Positions 9,376-16,791 of a DNA stretch of 64,000 nt are shown here, piece after piece. Positions within the stretch are counted from its first letter, which is position 1; each line of letters opens with the position of its first letter. Position numbers and translations under genes: made by a program. This stretch comes from JBBRBB01 sp963830175 (GTDB lineage: Bacteria; Bacteroidota; Bacteroidia; Chitinophagales; Chitinophagaceae): assembly GCA_963830175.1 (NCBI GenBank), contig CAWHKV010000009.1, forward strand, positions 248,001-312,000, read 5' to 3'. The notes under the pieces are model-generated. The model searched no databases, was not told the origin of the DNA, and saw nothing but the letters and a program-made list of their open reading frames with translations.

Positions 9376-10077
9376 TTAATCGCCTTTGCCCGTAAGTGCG
9401 GTAACGCCATCCCGGTAGATATCGCCGATTGGCAATTCCTGCTCGCCAACTAAAAGTGTGCTTTTTCTTATTGACGTTATAAAGCGTATAGAAACAATAA
9501 ACGATTTATGAATGCGCACAAATTGTGATGATGGAAGTTCTTCTTCAAGGTTTTTCATTGCCATACGAGTAACAATGGGTTTGTTGGAATTATGCAGGTG
9601 AATGCGCAGGTAATCTTTTAAACCTTCAACCCATATAATATCTTTCAGGTCAATCTTTATTAGACTGTAATCTGCTTTTACAAATATGTAAGAGTTATTG
9701 GTTTCTCCATTTGTTTTATTCTTAAGCTGAAAAAGTTCATGTGCTTTATTGCATGCTTTAATAAACCTGTCCAGGGAAACGGGTTTAACGAGGTAATCAA
9801 CCACATCATGATTAAACCCATCTAACGCATATTTTTCATATGCGGTAACAAGTATTATCATTGGTTTTATGGTGAGGCTTTGAATAAATTGTAAGCCGGT
9901 TAAACCTGGCATTTGTATGTCAAGAAAAATAAGGTCAACCTGTTCGGTCTGTAACACTTTAATCGCTTCAATGGCGTTGCTGCACGAGCCAACAAGTTGC
10001 AGGTATGGCAGTTTGCTAATATTATCTTCAAGCAGTTCCAGGGCAAGGGGTTCATCATCTACAGCTAGGCATCTCAT
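9376..10077 (-). CDS. LytTR-family response regulator
   Basis: A 233-residue cytoplasmic regulator. The receiver domain spans residues 1-115 with acidic D7/D8, phospho-acceptor D53 (FLDIQMPG), T78 and K98 (LVKP). The C-terminal LytTR DNA-binding domain spans about 135-230 and carries the typical VEGLKDYLRI and FVRIHKSFIV segments. The gene is the third of a tight run: kinase, beta-propeller lipoprotein, regulator (gaps of 13 and 19 bases), then the receptor gene after 109 bases. The LytS-type kinase two genes upstream is the obvious partner. Confidence 0.95.
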   Translation of the reverse strand: MRCLAVDDEPLALELLEDNISKLPYLQLVGSCSNAIEAIKVLQTEQVDLIFLDIQMPGLTGLQFIQSLTIKPMIILVTAYEKYALDGFNHDVVDYLVKPVSLDRFIKACNKAHELFQLKNKTNGETNNSYIFVKADYSLIKIDLKDIIWVEGLKDYLRIHLHNSNKPIVTRMAMKNLEEELPSSQFVRIHKSFIVSIRFITSIRKSTLLVGEQELPIGDIYRDGVTALTGKGD

Positions 10078-10096
10078 AATTTTCCTGTATTAAAAT

Positions 10097-11101
10097 TTAT
10101 ACATGCGGGGCAAAAACCAGAATTTTAAATGTGCCGGGAATCATTTGCGGCCATGTATTTCCAGATTTTTTTTTCAGGTCTGCTGCCGGCAAAAATATTT
10201 CGTGGGTCTGTGGATCAATTATCAGGGTTCGGGCACTTATTTTGGTTGTTACGTTTGGTAATGACGTATAAGCATCAGCGTTGTTTTCCTTAATAACTGA
10301 AAGCACTCCTGCTTCTCCGCACGAAGATACAATGAGTTTATATTTTTCATCAAATTCAACCCCGTCACAACCTTCGCCAATTTTAATTGTATTAATGATT
10401 TTTCCATTGGCTGCATCTAAAATAACCAGTTGTTTATCGCAGCCTGCGAATAACCGTTTTGTTTTCCGGTCAATGGCAAGGCCGGTAGGTTCCGTACCTG
10501 GTAATAAGGACCAATGATCAACGACTGAAAAGTTCGCAAGGTTTATTTTTACAATCTCATTTTTATCTTCAATATTCACATACAATAAACCTGCTTCATC
10601 AGACACTGCTTTTTCTGGTTTGCCATTAACTGGAATGGTCGCAATTACTTTATTTAATTCAGGATCGATAACAGACAAGTTGTTGCTTTTGCCATTGCAG
10701 GTAATAATTTTACCAGAGAAAGGTTCAAACATAATGGCGTCAGGATTTTCTCCTACAGGTATTTCATAAGTTATAACGTTCGTTGCAACACTAAATACTT
10801 TTACGGTGTTAGATCGTCCGCAGCTTATATATCCTTTTCCTGCTTCATTAATAAAGGCAATGCCATGCACGCCGGGGGTATTAAGTATTACGCCTAACGA
10901 ATCGCCGGAATGTTCATCTAAAATGTTTACCTGCGAGGCATGAGAAACATATAATTTATCGTTGCCGGGACCTATGGCAATATAATCCCAGCCGCCAGCG
11001 CTTGCAATAGAATATGTTTTACTTAAGGAATAATTTTTTTGTTGATTGCAGCCAGTAATAAACACTAAGCAGCCAAGCAGAATAAAAAATGTTTTAGACA
11101 T
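10097..11101 (-). CDS. YncE-like beta-propeller lipoprotein
   Basis: A 334-residue protein with a lipoprotein signal (FITGC, lipidated Cys18) and a run of 40-50-residue YVTN/NHL-like blades (for example GYISCGRSNTVKVFS, ITCNGKSNNLSVIDP and FAGCDKQLVILD), which predicts a seven-bladed propeller. Such proteins bind ligands or partners and may not be enzymes. Its placement between the sensor kinase and its response regulator suggests an accessory role in sensing; that is inference from position only. Confidence 0.87.
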   Translation of the reverse strand: MSKTFFILLGCLVFITGCNQQKNYSLSKTYSIASAGGWDYIAIGPGNDKLYVSHASQVNILDEHSGDSLGVILNTPGVHGIAFINEAGKGYISCGRSNTVKVFSVATNVITYEIPVGENPDAIMFEPFSGKIITCNGKSNNLSVIDPELNKVIATIPVNGKPEKAVSDEAGLLYVNIEDKNEIVKINLANFSVVDHWSLLPGTEPTGLAIDRKTKRLFAGCDKQLVILDAANGKIINTIKIGEGCDGVEFDEKYKLIVSSCGEAGVLSVIKENNADAYTSLPNVTTKISARTLIIDPQTHEIFLPAADLKKKSGNTWPQMIPGTFKILVFAPHV

Positions 11102-11114
11102 GATTATTTTAGGG

Positions 11115-12158
11115 TTAATGCAGGTTGAGTTTTAATGTTGCAATAAACCATTCTCCATCATTAGTTATAACGAGCTGATGATTTTTGCCATATAACAAGT
11201 TAAGCCTTCTTTGAACATTTGGCAATCCTATGCCGGAGGTTACATCTTTTATTTCTTCTGAATCTTTATTGTGCTTATTACGAACTGTAAAATGCAGCTG
11301 TTTGTTCTCTGCTTTCAGTTCTACTATAATCTGGGCATCTTCAACCAATCCGGTGCCATGTTTAAAGGCATTCTCAACAAAGGGAATCAAGAGCATGGGT
11401 TCTACCTGGTAATTATTGTCAGCAAGGTTAAAGCATGTTTTTATAGATACCTTTTTGCCAAATCTTTGCTGTTGCAGGTCTATATAACTTTGCAGGTATT
11501 CAATTTCTTTTTCTACGGGCACTGTTTCTTCATCTGTCTCGTATAGCATATACCGCATTAAAGAAGAAAGTTTAATGAGGGATGGCTCTAGCTGGTCAGA
11601 GTTTTTTCGCGCTAGCGCAACCATATTATTCAAAACATTAAACATAAAATGCGGGCTAACCTGCGACCTTAATAAAGAAAGCTCAGTCTTAAGGTTTTCA
11701 TTTTCTTTTTCTTTGGAAAAAGCATCCTCCTTCATTTTATCCTGTATTAAGCGGTAAGTAATACTGCTGGCAAGGATAAAGAGATAAGGGAAAATATTAA
11801 ACAGAAAAAAGTTTCTAACCAGGAAGGGTCTGCTGGGAATAAATGCATTGAAATAAGCATAATGCATCGTCATGATGAAAAGTAAAACAAGCACCTGCAA
11901 AATCAAATAAAGGGCAACTTTGCGGGTGTATAAATAGCGCTTGATAAGAAAATTTGCATTCAGGTAAAACAATCCAATCCATAAAATATCTGAGAAAACA
12001 GTGAATGCTGCAAAGGCTTTTTCAGCATCATCCATAGATGTTCTTCGTTCGTTGTTAAACGACTGGCGTAACAGGAAAGGAAGAGAAAATAAAATGAGCC
12101 AGATAAATACATGCTGTATTATTCTTGCCCACTTTTTTTTATACCATGCAACAATCAT
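11115..12158 (-). CDS. LytS/YehU-type sensor histidine kinase
   Basis: A 347-residue membrane kinase. Four hydrophobic segments lie within residues 13-135 (about 13-30, 50-70, 80-100 and 112-135), followed by a short coiled segment. The His_kinase domain has phospho-acceptor H170 in SQVSPHFMFN, and the ATPase domain has N263 in the N-box PFVENAFKHG plus a GIGLPNVQRRL G-box. There is no recognisable extracytoplasmic sensor domain. It is the first gene of the kinase/propeller/regulator operon. Confidence 0.94.
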   Translation of the reverse strand: MIVAWYKKKWARIIQHVFIWLILFSLPFLLRQSFNNERRTSMDDAEKAFAAFTVFSDILWIGLFYLNANFLIKRYLYTRKVALYLILQVLVLLFIMTMHYAYFNAFIPSRPFLVRNFFLFNIFPYLFILASSITYRLIQDKMKEDAFSKEKENENLKTELSLLRSQVSPHFMFNVLNNMVALARKNSDQLEPSLIKLSSLMRYMLYETDEETVPVEKEIEYLQSYIDLQQQRFGKKVSIKTCFNLADNNYQVEPMLLIPFVENAFKHGTGLVEDAQIIVELKAENKQLHFTVRNKHNKDSEEIKDVTSGIGLPNVQRRLNLLYGKNHQLVITNDGEWFIATLKLNLH

Positions 12159-12190
12159 ATCACCAAGTTAACTTACATGAAGATTTTTTT

Positions 12191-12211
12191 ATAAAGGTTG
12201 CGACAAAGCAT
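12191..12211 (+). repeat. Short dispersed repeat, copy A1 (TTGCGACAAAGCAT type)
   Basis: The stretch ending GTTGCGACAAAGCAT recurs in inverted orientation at 51966-51987, where it has one extra base; both copies are intergenic. The function is unknown. It may be a small dispersed element or a regulator site. Confidence 0.5.
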
Positions 12212-12245
12212 ATTATTTAATAGACCAACAACAACAGGCTGCATG

Positions 12246-13331
12246 TTATTCAATATTAAACCTGAGGCGGGTAATTAATTCTTCTGGTAAGTGGGGAAGA
12301 TTTCTTCTTTCAATAAGAAAGGTAGAAAGCCCGGACAGGTCTTTATAAATATAATGTTTACTTAATGCACCTTCAAGGTAGCCTGAGCCTGTGGTATTGC
12401 CCGTACCCACCCGCATACCTATCATACGCCTTACCATAATCAGGTGTTTGTGCCGCCAGTTACTCAGATGGTGGTCTATTTCTATTAGCGAATCAAGAAC
12501 CTGGTAAGATGTTTGAAATACGGGAAAATCGCGGTACAGCATTATGAACAAAGCACTGCGCAAGGCAGCAGATGAAAAATTGCTTCTCAAAATTTCCAGC
12601 TTTTCTACCGGGTAATTTCCTGAGTTGTTTCCAAAAAATATATAATCAAAATCGTGAATTTTACTCGCCTCACGTTCGGTAAGGCTGTTGAGGTATATGT
12701 GCCTGTAATCGTCCCAGAATGTATGTCCGGATATTTTTTCTACTGTTAATGGTTGAAAGCTTTTCCAAAATTCCGGGTTAAAAAAGGGCATGCGTGCAAG
12801 CCAGCTATTAACCAGTTGCTGCAGGTTGTCTGCCTCTTCGGTTTTAGTTATGGTATTAAAATCGGTATTGGTAAAACCACCTTCATTGGTGCGTTTGTAA
12901 TATTCTTTCTGGTGCCTGCTATCCATTTGCAAACCCAGCTTTGCTTCTATTAATCTAAATTGTTTGCTCTGAAAACCGGATGAAGGGGTAAGCAAATTCC
13001 GAAATTCAAGGAAGTCGAGCGGGGTCATGGTATCGAGAATGCTAACCTGTTGATTCAGCAATTCCAGAATTCTCGTTACACGTTTTAGCCGGTGCCTTAC
13101 CAGGTTAAGGTCTTCAGAGTTATCATTGATCTTCGGCTGACTGAATATTTTTATGCCAAAATCAATTTCGAACAGTATTTGTTTAAACCATAATTCATAC
13201 GCCTGGTGTATTATTATGAAAAGCATTTCGTCATGAGCAGGAATATTTCCTTCTTCCATACTTAGCGGGTGCTGGCTTTCCAATACCTTATCGAGGTGCA
13301 GGTAGGTGCCATAGTATTGTCCATTATCCAT
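12246..13331 (-). CDS. kynA: Tryptophan 2,3-dioxygenase
   Basis: Haem enzyme that opens the indole ring of L-tryptophan to N-formylkynurenine, the first step of the kynurenine route. Recognisable segments are GTYLHLDKVL, the active-site IIIHQAYELWFKQILFE with its His, the LTPSSGFQSKQFR substrate loop, and WRHKHLIMVRRMIG with the proximal haem His followed by GTGNTTGSGYL. I use the ATG at 13331; the frame reaches a TTG at 13349. No other kynurenine-pathway gene is nearby. The 361-residue length fits the Bacteroidota family, longer than the Xanthomonas enzyme. Confidence 0.95.
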   Translation of the reverse strand: MDNGQYYGTYLHLDKVLESQHPLSMEEGNIPAHDEMLFIIIHQAYELWFKQILFEIDFGIKIFSQPKINDNSEDLNLVRHRLKRVTRILELLNQQVSILDTMTPLDFLEFRNLLTPSSGFQSKQFRLIEAKLGLQMDSRHQKEYYKRTNEGGFTNTDFNTITKTEEADNLQQLVNSWLARMPFFNPEFWKSFQPLTVEKISGHTFWDDYRHIYLNSLTEREASKIHDFDYIFFGNNSGNYPVEKLEILRSNFSSAALRSALFIMLYRDFPVFQTSYQVLDSLIEIDHHLSNWRHKHLIMVRRMIGMRVGTGNTTGSGYLEGALSKHYIYKDLSGLSTFLIERRNLPHLPEELITRLRFNIE

Positions 13332-13430
13332 TAGCAACCATTTTTGCAAAGAAACGTGTATAATTTTTATGTTTAATTGATGTTATACGTTAAACAACGC
13401 CTGCTGTTTTTATGCTGTGCTAATTTGTAT

Positions 13431-13438
13431 TACATTTG
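13431..13438 (+). promoter_or_regulatory. -7 promoter element for the DUF4290 gene
   Basis: TACATTTG matches TAnnTTTG and lies 15 bases before the ATG at 13454. Confidence 0.5.
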
Positions 13439-13453
13439 GCGTTTATAAGTTTA

Positions 13454-14176
13454 ATGGAATATAATACTACAAGAAACAGCCTGAGCATGCGCGAATATGG
13501 CAGACATATTCAAAAAATGGTTGAGCATATTTTAACCATCGAAGATCGCGAACAAAGACAGCAGCAGGCATACTCAATGATTGAGTTAATGGGGTTTTTA
13601 AACCCACACCTAAAAAATGTTGAAGATTTCAGGCATAAGTTATGGGATCATCTTTTTTTTATAAGCGATTTTCAATTGGATGTTGATAGTCCTTATCCGA
13701 TTCCGCAGAAAGAAACTTATAAAACAAAGCCGGAGCCGCTTTCTTATCCGCGCCGTTATCCCAAATATTCGCACCTGGGTAAGAATTTGGAATTGGTGAT
13801 AGATAAGGCCTTAAAGGAAGAAAATCCCGATAAAAAGGCAGGATTTGCCCATGCTATCGCTTACTACATGAAGCTGTCTTACAGTAACTGGCATAAAGAA
13901 CTGGTGCATGATGATGCTATTAGAAGCGAATTAAATAATATTACCGGCGGCGAACTTGAATTTGTTAATACGCCATTTATTAAGCATCGCGCCCCGCAGT
14001 TTGAAAGGGATGATTACCGTAGTTCTGGTGGTGGCGGAAGAAGGCAAAACTTTGGTGGCAGAGACCGTAATAACCGGGGACCCCGCGATAACAGGCAGGG
14101 TGGAAACCGCGGCGACGGTGGAAGAGGGAACGGTCGTGGAAACAGCCGCCCTAATAATTACAAAAAGAGATTTTAA
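13454..14176 (+). CDS. DUF4290 protein with C-terminal RGG-rich tail
   Basis: A 240-residue cytoplasmic protein. About residues 1-180 are a compact domain recognisable as Bacteroidota DUF4290 (MEYNTTRNSL, MREYGRHIQKMVEHIL, KLWDHLFFISDF, YPIPQKE). The last 50 or so residues are a disordered tail of repeated RG/GG/GGNRG units ending in KKRF, similar to RNA-binding RGG tails. The start is the ATG at 13454, since the usual family N-terminus is MEYN. The function is unknown; RNA association is an inference from the tail. The gene stands alone between a divergent dioxygenase gene and a strong terminator. Confidence 0.9.
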   Translation: MEYNTTRNSLSMREYGRHIQKMVEHILTIEDREQRQQQAYSMIELMGFLNPHLKNVEDFRHKLWDHLFFISDFQLDVDSPYPIPQKETYKTKPEPLSYPRRYPKYSHLGKNLELVIDKALKEENPDKKAGFAHAIAYYMKLSYSNWHKELVHDDAIRSELNNITGGELEFVNTPFIKHRAPQFERDDYRSSGGGGRRQNFGGRDRNNRGPRDNRQGGNRGDGGRGNGRGNSRPNNYKKRF

Positions 14177-14189
14177 TTTTAAGCATATT

Positions 14190-14217
14190 AAAAAAGCCCC
14201 GTTAACCGGGGCTTTTT
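14190..14217. terminator. Bidirectional intrinsic terminator
   Basis: GCCCCG at 14196-14201 pairs with CGGGGC at 14207-14212 around a 5-base loop, and the stem is extended by an A-run on the left and a T-run on the right. It sits between two convergent genes (DUF4290 and the secreted hypothetical) and can serve both. Confidence 0.92.
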
Positions 14218-14221
14218 GCAT

Positions 14222-14674
14222 TTAAGGTGTGCTGTGTTTTATTTTTTTCTGCACACTTACCTGATCGCCTGTAGAAGAAATTTTTAATACAAGGGTGCGA
14301 TTAGGTTTCTTCATGCAGGCATAATAATACATGCCATCGTCACTGGTGTTCACTTCCATAATTTCATCCAGTGTGTAATCAGCATATTTTTCATTTAGTT
14401 TAAACTGGGCACCCATAGGCAGATTTTCTATTTCAATATTGCGTACAAGGGCTTTTCTTGTACCCGTGTTATCATAAAATGCCTGAAGTTTTTGTCCCTT
14501 CCAGGTAAAGGTAGCCAGGGTATAATCTTCCGACGTCTTCCATGAAATGTTTTGGGCATCTTTAAACTCTTTCGCAAAAGTGCTCAAGGTCCGCTCGTTC
14601 AATTTGGTTGGCGCTGCAAAGGCGGCGGAAAACAAAAAGGTTATTACTGCGATTGTTAATACTAGCTTTTTCAT
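14222..14674 (-). CDS. Secreted PepSY-like hypothetical protein
   Basis: A 150-residue protein with a clear signal peptide when started at the ATG at 14674 (MKKLVLTIAVITFLFSAAFA, then APTK). The mature part has the pattern FAKEFKDAQNISWKTSEDYTLATFTWKGQ, which resembles the small periplasmic PepSY-like/BLIP-like family common in Bacteroidota (alternating aromatic strands). No catalytic motif is visible and the function is unknown. A shared bidirectional terminator lies just downstream. Confidence 0.75.
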   Translation of the reverse strand: MKKLVLTIAVITFLFSAAFAAPTKLNERTLSTFAKEFKDAQNISWKTSEDYTLATFTWKGQKLQAFYDNTGTRKALVRNIEIENLPMGAQFKLNEKYADYTLDEIMEVNTSDDGMYYYACMKKPNRTLVLKISSTGDQVSVQKKIKHSTP

Positions 14675-15052
14675 ACTGTTTAATTTTAAAAGGTGATTCA
14701 ATTATTTTCAAAATTATCCTGGAACTAATCCAGCCTTTCGGGTAATATGACCGGGTAGCTATGCGCAGCCAATATTCTGTATAAGCGGTTTTACATGCTT
14801 GCAAAACCCGTCATTTAATTTATTGCAACCCTTATTAACTAAGCGTTTGATTCTGTTTCTTAAAAAAAAATAAATAGGAGTAATGGATAAGTTAATTATG
14901 ATGATTTGATTTTGAAAATGGTTTTGAAACGCTGTTGTTTTTAAAACCACTTATGCATTTAAAAGTGAATTGGGGGAAAAAAACGAATTTTTTCTATTAA
15001 ATTTTTTTTTGAAGCTGGAATTAAAATCGAAAAAAGCTAACACTCGTAAGTT
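14675..15052. other. Gene-free spacer upstream of pckA
   Basis: About 380 AT-rich bases with no convincing gene; the short open frames here have no recognisable content. The right end runs into the pckA promoter. There are long A- and T-tracts around 14868-14878 and 14990-15012. Confidence 0.6.
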
Positions 15053-15088
15053 TTAGTAATTAAATTTGCAGGATTAATTAATTACTAA
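15053..15088 (+). promoter_or_regulatory. pckA promoter with overlapping inverted repeat
   Basis: TAAATTTG at 15061-15068 fits the TAnnTTTG -7 element, 26 bases before the pckA ATG. It is overlapped by an 11-base perfect inverted repeat: TTAGTAATTAA at 15053-15063 and TTAATTACTAA at 15078-15088, 14 bases apart. The geometry fits an operator over the core promoter, or a hairpin at the 5' end of the message. Confidence 0.55.
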
Positions 15089-15094
15089 GGTTGT

Positions 15095-16702
15095 ATGGCA
15101 ACACTTACCACTATTATGATTCCGAAAAAAGCGTTAGAGAAGACAGGGCTCACTAACCCTAATATTTTTTACCAACAAACGCCTGATGAATTAACAGATC
15201 AAACTTTGCAAAGAGACCAGGGAATGCTTAACGATACCGGTGCATTATGTATTGAAACCGGAGAATTTACAGGCAGAAGTCCCCAGGATAAGTTTACGGT
15301 AAAAGATGATGTAACGCAGGATACGGTTTATTGGAACAACTTTAATTTACCTATTGATGAAAAGTATTTTTTTCAGCTAAAAAAGAAATTACTGCAATAC
15401 CTGAATCAGAAAGAAGAAGTTTGGGTAAGGGATTGTTATGCCTGCGCTGATGAAAATTACCGTTTAAATATCAGGGTGATCAATGAAAATCCGTGGAGTA
15501 ATTTATTTGCTCATAATATGTTTATTCGCCCGTCTGAAGAAGAGCTTGAAAATTTTACCCCAGACTGGCAAATTATTCATGCCCCAGGTTTCAAGGCAGA
15601 TCCTTCAACCGACGGAACACGTAAAGAAAATTTCGCCATTGTATCCTTTACACACAATACTATTTTAATTGGTGGAACCGGGTATACCGGGGAAATGAAA
15701 AAAGGCATCTTCACCATACTTAATTACCTGCTTCCTTATAAAAAGAAGGTGTTAAGCATGCATTGCAGTGCCAACATTGGCGAAGAGGGGGATGTGGCGG
15801 TTTTCTTCGGATTAAGCGGAACAGGAAAAACTACGTTAAGCGCAGACAGTAAAAGAAAACTAATTGGTGATGATGAGCATGGGTGGACAGATAAAGGCAT
15901 TTTTAATTTTGAGGGCGGATGTTATGCAAAATGTATAGACCTGAGTGAAAAGAAAGAACCCGAAATATTTCGTGCAATACAACCGGGCGCACTTGTAGAA
16001 AATGTAGGATTTTATGAAGACTCTTCTCAAATAGATTTTTCTAACAGTACTATCACAGAAAATACAAGGGTTAGTTATCCCCTTCATTTTATTTCTAATG
16101 CAGCAGAGCCCAGCATGGGCGGGCATCCTAAAAATGTTTTCTTTTTAACCTGTGATGCCTATGGCATTTTACCTCCTATTAGCAGGTTAACACCTGGGCA
16201 GGCCATGTACCAGTTTATATCAGGTTACACAGCAAAGGTTGCGGGAACCGAAGAAGGAGTTACTGAACCGAAGGCAACATTCAGCGCATGTTTTGGTGCG
16301 CCATTTTTACCATTGCATCCCGGATTTTATGCTGATATGCTGGGTAATAAAATGCGTGACCATAATGTAAATGTTTGGATGATAAATACCGGTTGGATTG
16401 GTGGTGCATATGGCACCGGCAGCCGTATAAGTTTAAAGTATACGAGGGAGATGATCAATGCTGCATTAAGCGGAAAATTGAACACTGTGGAATATGAAAA
16501 GCATCCCATATTTGGTATGATGATGCCTAAGCATTGCCCTAATGTTCCCGATGAATTGCTTAACCCAAGAAATACCTGGTCAAAAAAATCTGCTTACGAC
16601 GAAAAAGCAAAGGAACTTGGCCGGATGTTCATAAAAAATTTCGATAATTACAGGGACGGGGTATCTGAAGAAATTAAGATGTCGGCACCCAAAGTAGATT
16701 AG
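15095..16702 (+). CDS. pckA: Phosphoenolpyruvate carboxykinase (ATP)
   Basis: Interconverts oxaloacetate + ATP with phosphoenolpyruvate + ADP + CO2, the gluconeogenic branch point. The 535 residues match the family length. The kinase-1 P-loop G239-LSGTGKTT with K245 is seen, followed by DDEHGW (kinase-2-like metal site) and the substrate segments TGRSPQDKF, FAHNMFIRP and EPKATFSACFGAPF. It is a monocistronic gene between its own promoter region and a strong terminator, consistent with independent regulation by carbon source. Confidence 0.97.
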   Translation: MATLTTIMIPKKALEKTGLTNPNIFYQQTPDELTDQTLQRDQGMLNDTGALCIETGEFTGRSPQDKFTVKDDVTQDTVYWNNFNLPIDEKYFFQLKKKLLQYLNQKEEVWVRDCYACADENYRLNIRVINENPWSNLFAHNMFIRPSEEELENFTPDWQIIHAPGFKADPSTDGTRKENFAIVSFTHNTILIGGTGYTGEMKKGIFTILNYLLPYKKKVLSMHCSANIGEEGDVAVFFGLSGTGKTTLSADSKRKLIGDDEHGWTDKGIFNFEGGCYAKCIDLSEKKEPEIFRAIQPGALVENVGFYEDSSQIDFSNSTITENTRVSYPLHFISNAAEPSMGGHPKNVFFLTCDAYGILPPISRLTPGQAMYQFISGYTAKVAGTEEGVTEPKATFSACFGAPFLPLHPGFYADMLGNKMRDHNVNVWMINTGWIGGAYGTGSRISLKYTREMINAALSGKLNTVEYEKHPIFGMMMPKHCPNVPDELLNPRNTWSKKSAYDEKAKELGRMFIKNFDNYRDGVSEEIKMSAPKVD

Positions 16703-16736
16703 CAAATCTATTCTTATAATCTCCATTATAGGCTAC

Positions 16737-16772
16737 AAAAAACTCCTTTCATTAAATTGAAAGGAGTTTTTT
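16737..16772. terminator. Bidirectional intrinsic terminator between pckA and htpG
   Basis: A perfect 15-bp stem with the arm AAAAAACTCCTTTCA, a six-base loop (TTAAAT) and the complementary arm ending in TTTTTT. It lies between the convergent stops at 16702 and 16792. Confidence 0.93.
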
Positions 16773-16791
16773 AATGTGCTAAACTATATAC

